Source: Armatimonadota bacterium
GTDB lineage: Bacteria; Armatimonadota; Hebobacteria; CAIYQO01
Assembly: GCA_029553475.1 (NCBI GenBank)
Contig: JAKPKV010000048.1
Location: 62,001 to 126,000 of the forward strand
Direction of reading: 5' to 3'
DNA: 64,000 nt
The translations under genes and the position numbers were made by a program. The notes beneath the pieces were generated by a model that had not been told where the DNA came from, ran no database searches, and saw only the letters and a program-made list of their open reading frames with translations. This document shows, one piece after another, positions 9,005-17,644 of this stretch (the first letter of the stretch is position 1; each line of letters opens with the position of its first letter).

Positions 9005-9105
9005 GCATCACCAGCACAATAGCTCACCCCGAAGGGGTGTGTGATGCTCGCCACGGGTGCAGCGCAGCGGAACCCGTGGCTAGTGGCACCAGCCCCTTCG
9101 GGGCT
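9005..9105. repeat. Repeat family A, copy 3
   Basis: Three nested short palindromes follow the URO-D gene: GCATCAC...GTGATGC around a CACCCCGAAGGGGTG hairpin (9005-9046), the conserved CCACGGGT...ACCCGTGG palindrome (9051-9079) and AGCCCCTTCGGGGCT (9091-9105). The middle module is shared with copies 1 and 2. Its place just after a stop codon suggests terminator function. Confidence 0.8.
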
Positions 9106-9188
9106 GACCAACGGAACCGCTTGATCGGTCACCTGAGCGCCGACGCCAGCACCCCCGCGACCCGATACCCCGACAAACAGACCCGTGC

Positions 9189-9288
9189 GTTGGTAGTGCG
9201 CCACGCAGCGGAGCGGAGTGGCGCTGCCCCGGTTTAGCTATCCACCCTTTCGCCGCCACTCCGCTCCGCTGCGTGGCGCACTACCAAC
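9189..9288. repeat. Repeat family B, copy 1: 35-bp perfect inverted repeat
   Basis: Positions 9189-9223 and 9254-9288 are perfect inverted arms separated by 30 bases. The arm begins GTTGGTAGTGCGCCACGCAG. The same arm sequence occurs at 59071-59191 with longer flanks. Together with family A copy 3 it fills most of the 517-base gap before the creatininase-like gene; the rest of that gap shows nothing recognisable. Confidence 0.92.
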
Positions 9289-9512
9289 AGCCGGATCTGT
9301 TTGGTGGGGCGGCGCGGCGCCGCCTCCCCTTCCGCTCAAGTTATGGGGGACAAGCCGTTTCGATTGCTTCGGGATATCCACGCCTCCCGCCATTCACGGT
9401 CAACCCTGGCGCACACCGTGTCAAGCGGCAGGGGAATAGGCGGAGGCGCGGAAAAGGGCAAGTAATCAGTGAGGAGTGAGCGGTGAAGAGGCGAGATTCG
9501 GGAGGCAATACG

Positions 9513-10406
9513 ATGCATGAAGTCCGCTGGGAGCGCATGTTTCCGGATCAGTTGGAGGCCGCCTTTGCCGAGTGTCCGCTGGTGTATTTCCCCTACGGGT
9601 TGTGCGAGCCGCACGGGCCGCAGAACGCGGTGGGGCTGGACGGGTTGAAGGCGCACGCCATCGCCTGCGCGGCGGCGCGCGCGGGCGGGGGCATCGTGGC
9701 GCCGCTGGATATGTGGCACATTCACGAAACGGGGGGGAGCGCGGCCTGGGCGCACCAGGCTATCGGCGAGGTGCCGCGCACGTGGCTCACCGCCATCCCG
9801 CCGTGGCAGCATTTCAAAAATGTCCTCTACCACATCCGCATGGCCGACGTGCTCGGCTTTCACGCCGCGCTGCTCTTCACCGGGCATTACGGGCCGAACT
9901 GGATGGACCTGCGCACGCTGTGCGAGCTGGTGCAGCCCTTCGTGGGCACGCGCCTGTACGGCCTGCCGGAATTCGAGGCGAATGATCCGGGCTTCGACGG
10001 CGACGGCCGGAGCGGCGGCGACCACGCCGGGCGGGTGGAAACCTCGCTGCTCTGGGCGCTGCTGCCGGAGTGCGTGGACCTGTCGCGCATCCCGGACGAA
10101 CCCGGACGCCACTTCGCCATGGGCAGCGACGCCGCGCGGGCGGACCGCCGCGTGGGCGAGCGCATGGTGGCGGACGAGATCCGCTGGCTGACGGACAAAG
10201 GCCGCGCGCTGCTGGCGGAGTACGACCGCCTGCGGCCCGCGCACACGCTGCGCACCTTCGCGCAGGTGGAGCAGCTCTGGGACGACGTGGTGCGCCCGCA
10301 GCTGAAGGCGTTTCACACGATGCAGGACCTGTGGGAGGGGAGCCCGCCCGCCCCGCCGGAGGATTCCATCTGGTACCCGAACTGGCGCGTGCCTGACCGG
10401 GGATAA
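9513..10406 (+). CDS. Creatininase-family amidohydrolase
   Basis: The ATG at 9513 has a GGAGG ribosome binding site at 9501-9505, better than the upstream in-frame GTG, and gives 297 residues. Family motifs are seen in order: PYGLCEPHGPQNAVGLD (the E-x-H-G...D metal cluster), FTGHYGPNW in place of the usual N-G-H-G-G-N, and a 'GGDHAGRVETSLL' Gly-His-Ala-Glu-Thr-Ser motif. Creatininase relatives hydrolyse cyclic amides or act on modified sugars and tetrapyrrole-like substrates. It lies 18 bases before the sialidase-like gene and is probably co-transcribed with it. The H-Y-G variation suggests a divergent substrate. Confidence 0.85.
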   Translation: MHEVRWERMFPDQLEAAFAECPLVYFPYGLCEPHGPQNAVGLDGLKAHAIACAAARAGGGIVAPLDMWHIHETGGSAAWAHQAIGEVPRTWLTAIPPWQHFKNVLYHIRMADVLGFHAALLFTGHYGPNWMDLRTLCELVQPFVGTRLYGLPEFEANDPGFDGDGRSGGDHAGRVETSLLWALLPECVDLSRIPDEPGRHFAMGSDAARADRRVGERMVADEIRWLTDKGRALLAEYDRLRPAHTLRTFAQVEQLWDDVVRPQLKAFHTMQDLWEGSPPAPPEDSIWYPNWRVPDRG

Positions 10407-10424
10407 CGCCGAAAGGAAGAGCAC

Positions 10425-11540
10425 ATGGAGAAGCGTCTGACTGCCGAACACGGCATCGTCTGTCACCGGCCGCATGAACAGTTCGGCTATTTCGGCTGGC
10501 CCACCGTGGCGCGGCTGGCGGACGGCACGCTGGTGGTGGCCAGCTCCGGTCTGCGCTCCCAGCACGTCTGCCCGTGGGGCAAGACCGTGCTGCACGTGAG
10601 CGCCGATGACGGCCGCACCTGGTCGGCGCCGCGGGTGATCAACGACTCGCCGATTGACGACCGCGACGCCGGCATCGTGGACCTGGGCGACGGCCGGCTG
10701 CTCGTCACCTGGTTCACCAGCGACACCCGCCAGTATTTTGCGGAGCAATGGGTGCGCGACTGGCTGGGCGAGGCGGAGCTGGAAAGCTGGCGCGAGAAGC
10801 TGGCGGCGGTCACCGACGAGATCGTGGCGCGGCATCTGGGCGCCTGGCTGATGCTCAGCGACGATCGCGGCGCCACCTGGAGCGCGCCCATCCGCGTGCC
10901 GGTGTCGGCGCCGCACGGGCCGATCCGCCTGCGCGACGGCAGCCTGCTCTACCTGGGCAAGCGCTACGTCACCGGCTGGAGCGAGATGGAATACGGCGGC
11001 ATCGTCGCCGCGCGCAGCACGGACGGCGGGCGCACCTGGACGGAGCGCGGCAGCGTGCCGCTGTATCCGCACACCGCCGCCGGCAGCTACCACGAGCCGC
11101 ACGCGGTGGAGCTGCCCTCCGGCCGGCTCATCGGCATGATCCGCGTGGAGAACCACGGCGACGCGCAGCTGGCGGAGGCCGGCATCGTGACCTTCAGCAT
11201 GATGCAGACGGTCTCGGATGACGGCGGCGCCACCTGGTCCGTGCCCGTGCCGCTGCACTATCACGGCTCGCCGCCGCACCTCTTGCGCCACTCCTCCGGC
11301 GCGCTGCTGCTCACCTACGGCTACCGGCAGGCGCCCTACGGCCAGCGCGTCGCCATCAGCGACGACGACGGCGCCACCTGGACGCATGACTGGATCATCC
11401 GCGACGACGGCCCCAGCGGCGACCTCGGCTACCCCTCCACGGTGGAGATGGCCGACGGCAGCCTCTTCACCGTCTGCTACCAGCAGGTGGCGGAGGGAGA
11501 AAAATGCGCGCTGCTCTGGTCGCGGTGGCAACTGCCGTAG
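10425..11540 (+). CDS. Sialidase-like BNR-repeat protein
   Basis: A 371-residue six-bladed beta-propeller candidate. Five Asp-box (BNR) motifs of the form S-x-D-x-G-x-T-W are seen: SADDGRTWSAP, SDDRGATWSAP, STDGGRTWTE, SDDGGATWSVP and SDDDGATWTHD. This is the exo-alpha-sialidase fold, although many members of this fold in environmental bacteria act on other sugars. There is no signal peptide, so it would work in the cytoplasm on imported substrate. It starts 18 bases after the creatininase-like gene with an AGGAAGAG ribosome binding site. Confidence 0.88.
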   Translation: MEKRLTAEHGIVCHRPHEQFGYFGWPTVARLADGTLVVASSGLRSQHVCPWGKTVLHVSADDGRTWSAPRVINDSPIDDRDAGIVDLGDGRLLVTWFTSDTRQYFAEQWVRDWLGEAELESWREKLAAVTDEIVARHLGAWLMLSDDRGATWSAPIRVPVSAPHGPIRLRDGSLLYLGKRYVTGWSEMEYGGIVAARSTDGGRTWTERGSVPLYPHTAAGSYHEPHAVELPSGRLIGMIRVENHGDAQLAEAGIVTFSMMQTVSDDGGATWSVPVPLHYHGSPPHLLRHSSGALLLTYGYRQAPYGQRVAISDDDGATWTHDWIIRDDGPSGDLGYPSTVEMADGSLFTVCYQQVAEGEKCALLWSRWQLP

Positions 11541-11575
11541 CGGACGCGGGTCCAATCGCGCATATCTGTAGCGGG

Positions 11576-11785
11576 TCGTCACGCTGTATCGTGATCGGCG
11601 CACCGACCGCTGGTCGGGGTGAGGGGTTGGGGATTAGGGGTTAGGGGGTCGTTACGTTATCGTGTGCGTATCAGGATAACCGCCTGTAGCGCGCGCCCAA
11701 TCCCTAATCCCTCACCCCTAATCATTAATTGTGGTGGGTTGTCACGTTGTATCGTGCTCTGCGAACCAACCGCTGGTAGGGAACG
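11576..11785. repeat. Three ~40-bp direct repeats with interleaved inverted repeat
   Basis: Copies of a unit resembling GTCGTCACGCTGTATCGTG followed by an ACCGACCGCTGGT-like end begin near 11576, 11648 and 11739; the middle copy is degenerate. Between them are a purine-rich arm (GGGGTTGGGGATTAGGGG near 11622) and its approximate complement (CCAATCCCTAATCCCTCACC near 11697). Together with the inverted repeat at 11777-11900 this fills the 444-base gap before the heparinase-like gene. No gene is seen in the gap. Confidence 0.75.
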
Positions 11786-11900
11786 CCCTCCGTGGCGTTC
11801 CGGGTCGTCGCAGGGTTGAGCCGATGCGGGCGAGAGCCAACTGGTGACCGCGGGCGGCTCGACAAAATGAACACCGGAACGCCACGGAGGGCGTTCCCTA
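11777..11900. repeat. 27-bp perfect inverted repeat
   Basis: Positions 11777-11803 (starting TAGGGAACGCCCTCCG) and 11874-11900 are perfect inverted arms separated by 70 bases. It resembles the ends of a small nonautonomous element. A shorter relative of the GGGAACGCC/GGCGTTCCC pair flanks the space at about 56104-56175. Confidence 0.9.
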
Positions 11901-11984
11901 CACGCGCTGATACCGAAGTCGAATGTCAGATACATCGTGACGATCCACAACAGGTATTTCATGCTCGCGAAGGGGGGACGTCTT

Positions 11985-14900
11985 ATGTTCGCGCGTCTGC
12001 TGTGCATTCTGCTCGCCCTGGGCATGCTGCCGGCCTTCGGGCAACTGTCGGTCATCCGCCGCTTCACCCTGGAAGAATTCGCCGGGCGCGACTGGGCGCC
12101 GGAGCTGCTGCGCTACGCGGTCGAGCTGCCGGCGGGCACGGACCCGAAGAAGCTGGCGCTCATCGGGCCGGACGGCGCGCCCGTCGCCTTCCAGCTCGAT
12201 GACGTGGTGACCGGGCGTGGGCGGCCGACGCGGGCGAGGCTCGCCTTCGTCGCCGGCCTGCCGGCGAACGCCGCCGCGACGTATACGCTGGCGGCCGGCG
12301 CGCCGCCACGGCCGCCCGCCGGCGTGACGCGGGCGAAGCGGGGGGCCGTGCTGGAGCTGAGCAACGCCATTTGCGCCGTGCGCGTGCCGGCGGCGAGCAC
12401 GACGTATAAAACCCCCGTTCCCGCCTCAGAAGTACCCGGTCCCATCCTGGGCATGCGGCTGGCCGACGGCGCCTGGGTGGGAGCATCCGCGCTGCACACC
12501 GCGCGCCTGGTGTCCGGCTACGCCGTGCGCACCGTGATGGACGGCCCGGCCTGCGCGGAGGTGGAGATCACCTACGCCTTCGCGCCGAAGGGCTTTTACC
12601 GCGTCAACCTGCGGGTGGCCGCCGGCCTCGACTACGTGGCGATCCGCGAAGCCTTCGACCTGGGCACCATCGGCGTCGGGCCGAGGGCGGCCGACTGCGA
12701 GACGCCGGACTACCTGGTCATCAACCTGGCGGAGGGATGGAAGCCGGATACGCTGCGCGGCGAAGGGCCGATGCAGACGCCGGCGGCGGTGAAGGAGCAG
12801 GCGGCGGAGCGCGGCGGCGACGCCTACTGGGGGAAGGCGCCGGCGTGGTACGTGCCCCAGGAGGTGCGCATCACGCCGTTTGAAGTGCCGCTGGATTTCA
12901 CCCGCGACAACCTGGCGGTGCGCCTGCGGCTGATGACGCCGTGGGGGGCGGATTTCGGCAACGTCGCGGGCGTCTTCCGCGATGCCGATTGGCAGCGGCC
13001 CGACGCGCCGTTCATCGGCGTGGCGCCGGCGCACGCGGGCTACTGGCGGCGGGGGATGTCGCTGGAGCTGCGCGCGACGCCGGCCGGCGCGGTGCTGCTG
13101 AAGCTGCCCATCAGCGCGCGCCTGCTGCGCTGGGACTACGAATGCGGCGAGGAATCCTCCCCCTTCAGCAGCGGGGAGTTCGATCCGAAATATCCGCTTA
13201 GCTACGGCCGCCGGGCGTGGGCGCTGGTGCTGGGACCGCTGAAGCCGGCGCGCGAGCTGTTCGCCTGCCGGCTGGCGTACGGTTTCCTCTCGCTCGACCG
13301 CATCAAGGACTGGGTGCTGGATTGGCCGATGGATGATGGGACGGTCTACCCGCGCGTCTTCACCACCCCCGCCGAGCTGGCGGCGCGGCGGCGCGCGCTG
13401 GAGACGCACCCCGCGCGTAAAACCATCGCCCCCTACCTCGATGAGCGCGCGGAGGCGGCGGCGGCGCGCGCGGAAGGCGCGGTGGCCGGCCTGCGCGCCT
13501 GCGTGGAACTGGCGGCCCGCGGCTCGTTCCACAGTCATTACCGGCAGCTCCAGGCGGCGAAAAACGCGCTGGGGATGGCCGACCTGGCGCTGGCCTCGCC
13601 GCACCTCACCCCCGCGCAGCGCCGGGAGCTTCGCACGTGGCTGGCGATCTACTCGTACATGATGGCCGACCCCGACTTCAACCCGCGCGGCGCCGGCAAC
13701 CATCTGGGCAATCCCACCATGCCCTTCAACCGCATCGGCGGGCTGGCGTTCAGCGCGGCGCTGATTCCCGACCACCCGAAGGCGAGATACTGGCTGGCGC
13801 AGATGGACGGCGTGCTCGACTACTTCCTGGGCCGCTACCACGCGCCGGAAGGGTGCTTCATCGAGGACCCCGGCTACTTCATCGTCACCGGCGCCACCCT
13901 GCACACGCAGATGGCGCTGGCGCTGCAGCGCGCGGGGGTGCGCGACTTCGGCCACGACCCGCGCCTGCAGGCGGATGCCCGCTACGCGCTGAACCTCCTC
14001 ACCCCGGTGGACCCGCGCTTCGGGCAGCGGCGGCTCATCGGCTTCGGCACGCATGACGCCCATCCGACCCCCATCTGGATGCAGTACGCCGCCCTCTTTC
14101 AGGGGCGCAATGACGCGCTGGCCGGGCAGATGATGTGGGCGTGGCAGGCGATGGGGGCGATGACCACCGGCGCCGATTTCGTGGACAACGCCGACTTCCT
14201 CTACCTCGACCCGACGATCGCCCCGCGCGACCCCCGGCTGAAGAGCGAGAGCTTCCCCGGTTTCGGCGTGATGCTGCGCGACCGCGTGGGCACGCCGGAC
14301 GAGAGCCTGCTCGCGCTGCGCGCCGGCTATCAGATGAGCCACTGGGAGCCGGACCAGGGGCATTTCGCCTTCTTCGCCAAAGGCGAGCCGCTGGTGATGC
14401 CCTGGCTGGCGCACTATAAAAACAGCGCCGGCGTGCCCGCGGGGCTGAATCACCTGAACACCCTCCGCTTCGGCGCGCCGGACAAGGAGCAGATGTTCGG
14501 CATGTGCGACGCCCGCGTCTCGCGCCAGGCCTTCCTGCCGAGGGTCAACTACGCGCGCGCGGTGGTGCGCTATCCCGACAGCTATTCCCGGCCGTCGCCG
14601 GGCGTGCCGAGCGTCGCCGCCCCGCAGCCGGGCCTGCCCGGCACGCCGGGGGAATTCACCTGGACGCGGCAGTTGCAGTTGCTCACGGACGATCAGTTCG
14701 ATGGGCCGGCCTATCTGGTCATCCGCGACAGCGTGGCCGGGGACGGGAAGCTCCCCTCCTGGTGGCACCTGTGGGCGCAGGGCGCGCCGGAGGACGTGAC
14801 CGCGCGGGGGCGGGTGATCACCTATCGCCAGCCGCGCGACGTGCTGCTGGACGTGCACGTGCTGGCGCCCGCCGACGGAAAGATCGAGACGATCCCGCAT

Positions 14901-15809
14901 ACCAATGCCCTCAACGCGAAGGATCGGATGGTGCTCACTCGGCTGGCCGCGCCGGCGGGCGGCGGTTATCTGACGGTGCTGTATCCCTATAAAGTTGATG
15001 AACAACCGGCGGCGGTGGACATGCTGAGCGAGGGGGTGGTGAAGGTGACGCATCCGCTGGGGGCCGATTACCTCTTCCTCTCCCCCACGCCCATCATCTT
15101 CGCGCAGGACGGCGTGCAGTTCGCCGGCTGCGGCGGCGCGGTGCGCGTGACGGAGAAGGCGGTGACGCTGGCGCTGACGGACGGGCCGGGCCGCGTGGGG
15201 TATCACGGCGCGGTGCTGGAAGGCCAGGGGCCGTTCGCGCAGACCATCGCCCTCGACGGCCTGAAAGCGGGCGTGATGCGCATGCCCGCCGCCGTCACCT
15301 TCCCGCTGCCGCAGATCCGGGGCGAAGAGGTGGAGCCGGGCGTCATCCGTCAGGTCGCGGGGAACGTGACGCGCTACGTCTTCACCTTCCCGGCGCCGCG
15401 GACGTACACGGATGCGCAGGTGACCTTCACCGGCCAGGCGGGCGCCATCGAAGTGGACGGCGACACCTGCCGCTTCCTGCTCGCGGCGGGCGCCGGGCGG
15501 CTGCAGGCGGGCGAGCGCTACATCGAAGGCGAGGGGCCGTTCCTGCTCACCATGACCCGCGACGGCCTCAGCGGCACGGTGGACGGCCTCACGCGCGTCA
15601 TCATCGCCTCGGTGCCGCCGGGCATCGTCGGCATCCCCGACCTCTTCATTGACGGCACGCGCTGGAGCCCCGGCACCTGGGACCGCGCCGGCAGCGGCTG
15701 GTACGCCGGCCTCGACGTGCCGCGCCAGATGGCCATCGCCGTGCCCGCCGGCAAGCGCGCGGTGGAGGTCAAAGCCTTCGTTTACCCGCCGGCATGGGCG
15801 GAGAAATAG
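11985..15809 (+). CDS. Large secreted heparinase II/III-like polysaccharide lyase candidate
   Basis: The ATG at 11985, behind an AGGGGGGA ribosome binding site, gives 1274 residues; an earlier ATG would place the signal peptide internally. Residues 1-19 are a signal peptide (LLCILLALGMLPAFG). Residues about 490-720 are helix-rich, as in the alpha/alpha toroid of alginate lyases and heparinases. Residues 760-870 contain 'FGVMLRDRVGTPDESLLALR', 'MSHWEPDQGHFAFFAKGEPL', typical of the heparinase II/III beta-sandwich with its His/Asp loop. The C-terminal 350 residues are beta-rich modules. A lyase or hydrolase acting on uronic polysaccharide outside the cell is likely but the substrate is unknown. 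Confidence 0.7.
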   Translation: MFARLLCILLALGMLPAFGQLSVIRRFTLEEFAGRDWAPELLRYAVELPAGTDPKKLALIGPDGAPVAFQLDDVVTGRGRPTRARLAFVAGLPANAAATYTLAAGAPPRPPAGVTRAKRGAVLELSNAICAVRVPAASTTYKTPVPASEVPGPILGMRLADGAWVGASALHTARLVSGYAVRTVMDGPACAEVEITYAFAPKGFYRVNLRVAAGLDYVAIREAFDLGTIGVGPRAADCETPDYLVINLAEGWKPDTLRGEGPMQTPAAVKEQAAERGGDAYWGKAPAWYVPQEVRITPFEVPLDFTRDNLAVRLRLMTPWGADFGNVAGVFRDADWQRPDAPFIGVAPAHAGYWRRGMSLELRATPAGAVLLKLPISARLLRWDYECGEESSPFSSGEFDPKYPLSYGRRAWALVLGPLKPARELFACRLAYGFLSLDRIKDWVLDWPMDDGTVYPRVFTTPAELAARRRALETHPARKTIAPYLDERAEAAAARAEGAVAGLRACVELAARGSFHSHYRQLQAAKNALGMADLALASPHLTPAQRRELRTWLAIYSYMMADPDFNPRGAGNHLGNPTMPFNRIGGLAFSAALIPDHPKARYWLAQMDGVLDYFLGRYHAPEGCFIEDPGYFIVTGATLHTQMALALQRAGVRDFGHDPRLQADARYALNLLTPVDPRFGQRRLIGFGTHDAHPTPIWMQYAALFQGRNDALAGQMMWAWQAMGAMTTGADFVDNADFLYLDPTIAPRDPRLKSESFPGFGVMLRDRVGTPDESLLALRAGYQMSHWEPDQGHFAFFAKGEPLVMPWLAHYKNSAGVPAGLNHLNTLRFGAPDKEQMFGMCDARVSRQAFLPRVNYARAVVRYPDSYSRPSPGVPSVAAPQPGLPGTPGEFTWTRQLQLLTDDQFDGPAYLVIRDSVAGDGKLPSWWHLWAQGAPEDVTARGRVITYRQPRDVLLDVHVLAPADGKIETIPHTNALNAKDRMVLTRLAAPAGGGYLTVLYPYKVDEQPAAVDMLSEGVVKVTHPLGADYLFLSPTPIIFAQDGVQFAGCGGAVRVTEKAVTLALTDGPGRVGYHGAVLEGQGPFAQTIALDGLKAGVMRMPAAVTFPLPQIRGEEVEPGVIRQVAGNVTRYVFTFPAPRTYTDAQVTFTGQAGAIEVDGDTCRFLLAAGAGRLQAGERYIEGEGPFLLTMTRDGLSGTVDGLTRVIIASVPPGIVGIPDLFIDGTRWSPGTWDRAGSGWYAGLDVPRQMAIAVPAGKRAVEVKAFVYPPAWAEK

Positions 15810-15855
15810 CGCACAATCGGGGCCGCGGAGCGGTGTTCCTGGTTCGTTGCCCTCC

Positions 15856-15967
15856 GCCCACCACCGGGGCCGCGGCGTTGTACTCCGCACGAGTGACCTC
15901 ACCCTTTCGTTGAACAAAGAGTGTGCCAACTCATGCGGAGTGCAACGCCGCGGCCCCGGTGGTGGGC
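15856..15967. repeat. Repeat family C, copy 1: 34-bp inverted repeat
   Basis: Arms at 15856-15889 and 15934-15967 match in 33 of 34 positions. The arm core is GGGGCCGCGG(C/A)GTTGTACTC. A second copy is at 60659-60752 and a partial one near 21966-22003. The loop contains GTTGAACAAA(G/A), also shared with copy 2. Confidence 0.92.
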
Positions 15968-15976
15968 GCCGCGCTA

Positions 15977-16005
15977 TTGACGCAAGCGAACAGAAAGAAT
16001 ACAAT
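15977..16005 (+). promoter_or_regulatory. Sigma-70-type promoter for the 16037 gene
   Basis: TTGACG at 15977-15982, a 17-base spacer, and TACAAT at 16000-16005. Transcription should begin near 16012, leaving a 25-base leader that holds the AGGAGG ribosome binding site at 16025-16030. Confidence 0.75.
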
Positions 16006-16036
16006 ACACACATAAACGATCAGCAGGAGGCCGGCC

Positions 16037-17587
16037 ATGACCGCTGATTCCCCCATCTTTCACACCGACCGCCGCATCCGCCTGGGCATCTGGGGCCTGG
16101 GCCGCGGGATGAGCTTTTACCGCGCCTGCGCCGCGCTGAATTTCGACGTGGTGGCGGGGTGCGATTATAACGCCCACATGCGCGAGCGCTTCCGGCGCGA
16201 CGTGCCCGGCGCCGCCGCCTACGCGGACGCCGACGCGTTCCTCGCCGGCGATTTCGACGCCGTGCTGCTGGCGACGTTCTGCCCGACGCACGCCGGCGAC
16301 GCGCTGCGGTGCCTGGCAGCGGGCAAGCACGTGCTCTCCGAGGTGACCGCCTTCCACACGCTGGCGGAGGGCGTCGCGCTGGTGGAGGCCGTCGAGCGCA
16401 GCGGCCTGGTGTATAACCTGGCGGAGAACTACCCCTTCAGCGCCGCGCTGGACTGGCTGCGGCGCAAGTGGGCGGAGGGCCTGTTCGGCGAGCTGCAGTA
16501 CGCCGAGTTCGAATATGTGCACGAAATTCGCTCGCTGGCCTACACCTATATTGACGGCGTGCCGGTGCAGCCCGGCAATACCGTGCACCACTGGCGAAGC
16601 TGGCAGCACTTCCACTATTACTGCACCCATTCACTGGGGCCGATCATGGTCATCACCGGCGAGCGGCCCACCCGCGTGGTGGCGCTGCCCGCCTTCCACC
16701 AACTGCCGGGGTATCTGGACGCGCGCGGCATGGGCATGGGCGGCATCGCCCCCGCGCTCATCACCATGTCCAATGGCGCGGTGGTGCGCAACCTGATGGG
16801 GGCGACCACCAATGACACGCACGTCCAGCGCATCTGGGGCACGAAAGGCGCGGCGGAGGTGAACGTCGGCAAGACGCTGCAACTGCGGCTGGGCGGCAGC
16901 GGCAGCTCCCCAAAGCTGGAGGTGACGCCGAGCTGGGACGCGCTGGGCGAGCAGGCGGCGCAGACCGGCCACGGCGGCGGCGATTTTTGGGTGCTCTATT
17001 ACTTCGCGCGGCAGATCCTCACCGGCGAGCCGGCGCCGTTCGATGTCTACGCGGCCAGCGACGTGACCATCCCCGGCATCCTCGCGCTGCGCTCGGCGAC
17101 GGAAGGCGGCACACCGTTCGACGTGCCGGATTTTCGCGATCCCGCCCAGCGCGACGCCTGCCGCCGCGACGACTGGGCGCAGCCGCCCTACGACGTGACG
17201 GCGGTCTTCCCAGCCGACGCGGACATCGCCGTCACCGGCGCCTTCACCACCATCATGGCGGAGCTGATCCGCCACAGTCTCACCTATCGCGCCTACGCCG
17301 ACTGGGCGCGCGTGATGGAGAACATGACGCAGCCCGAACAGGTGCTGGCGATGCTGGAGAACGTGCGGGCCGCGCTGCCGGCGCTGCGCGAGACCTACGC
17401 GGCCGCCCGGCGCATCATAGACGCCTACCCGGCCAGCGACGGCGCGAAGGTGCTGCGGGAGATGCTGGACGACGTCGGCGACGCGGCGCGCGTGATGGCG
17501 CCCGGCTTCGCGGACGAGCTGGACGCGGAGGCGGCGGCGCTGCGGGAACGCGTGGCGGCGCTGACGGCGGCCGGGCACGTCGCCTGA
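16037..17587 (+). CDS. Gfo/Idh/MocA-like oxidoreductase lacking the EKP lysine
   Basis: A 516-residue protein with an AGGAGG ribosome binding site and a clear promoter. The N-terminal Rossmann domain begins IRLGIWGLGRGMSFYRA. Where the family normally has GKHVxxEKP, this protein has GKHVLSEVTAFHT, so the usual catalytic or cofactor-binding Lys is absent. The middle domain keeps the family fold (YAEFEYVHE, HHWRSWQHFHYYCTHSLGP). The C-terminal 130 residues form an extra helical region. It could be a divergent dehydrogenase, a glycosidase-type member using NAD, or a non-catalytic homologue. It is monocistronic and convergent with the TPR gene. Confidence 0.8.
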   Translation: MTADSPIFHTDRRIRLGIWGLGRGMSFYRACAALNFDVVAGCDYNAHMRERFRRDVPGAAAYADADAFLAGDFDAVLLATFCPTHAGDALRCLAAGKHVLSEVTAFHTLAEGVALVEAVERSGLVYNLAENYPFSAALDWLRRKWAEGLFGELQYAEFEYVHEIRSLAYTYIDGVPVQPGNTVHHWRSWQHFHYYCTHSLGPIMVITGERPTRVVALPAFHQLPGYLDARGMGMGGIAPALITMSNGAVVRNLMGATTNDTHVQRIWGTKGAAEVNVGKTLQLRLGGSGSSPKLEVTPSWDALGEQAAQTGHGGGDFWVLYYFARQILTGEPAPFDVYAASDVTIPGILALRSATEGGTPFDVPDFRDPAQRDACRRDDWAQPPYDVTAVFPADADIAVTGAFTTIMAELIRHSLTYRAYADWARVMENMTQPEQVLAMLENVRAALPALRETYAAARRIIDAYPASDGAKVLREMLDDVGDAARVMAPGFADELDAEAAALRERVAALTAAGHVA

Positions 17588-17644
17588 TGCGAGAGATTGA
17601 TGCCGCTCGACGGCGTCTCGCCCGCCAGGGATTTCCCCAAGCCG

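Noticed and set aside
12426-16013. A 1195-codon open frame on the minus strand opposite the heparinase-like gene
   Set aside because: It is an antisense shadow in high-GC DNA: no ribosome binding site, low-complexity Arg/His/Ala-rich translation, and the plus-strand gene has a signal peptide and recognisable domains.
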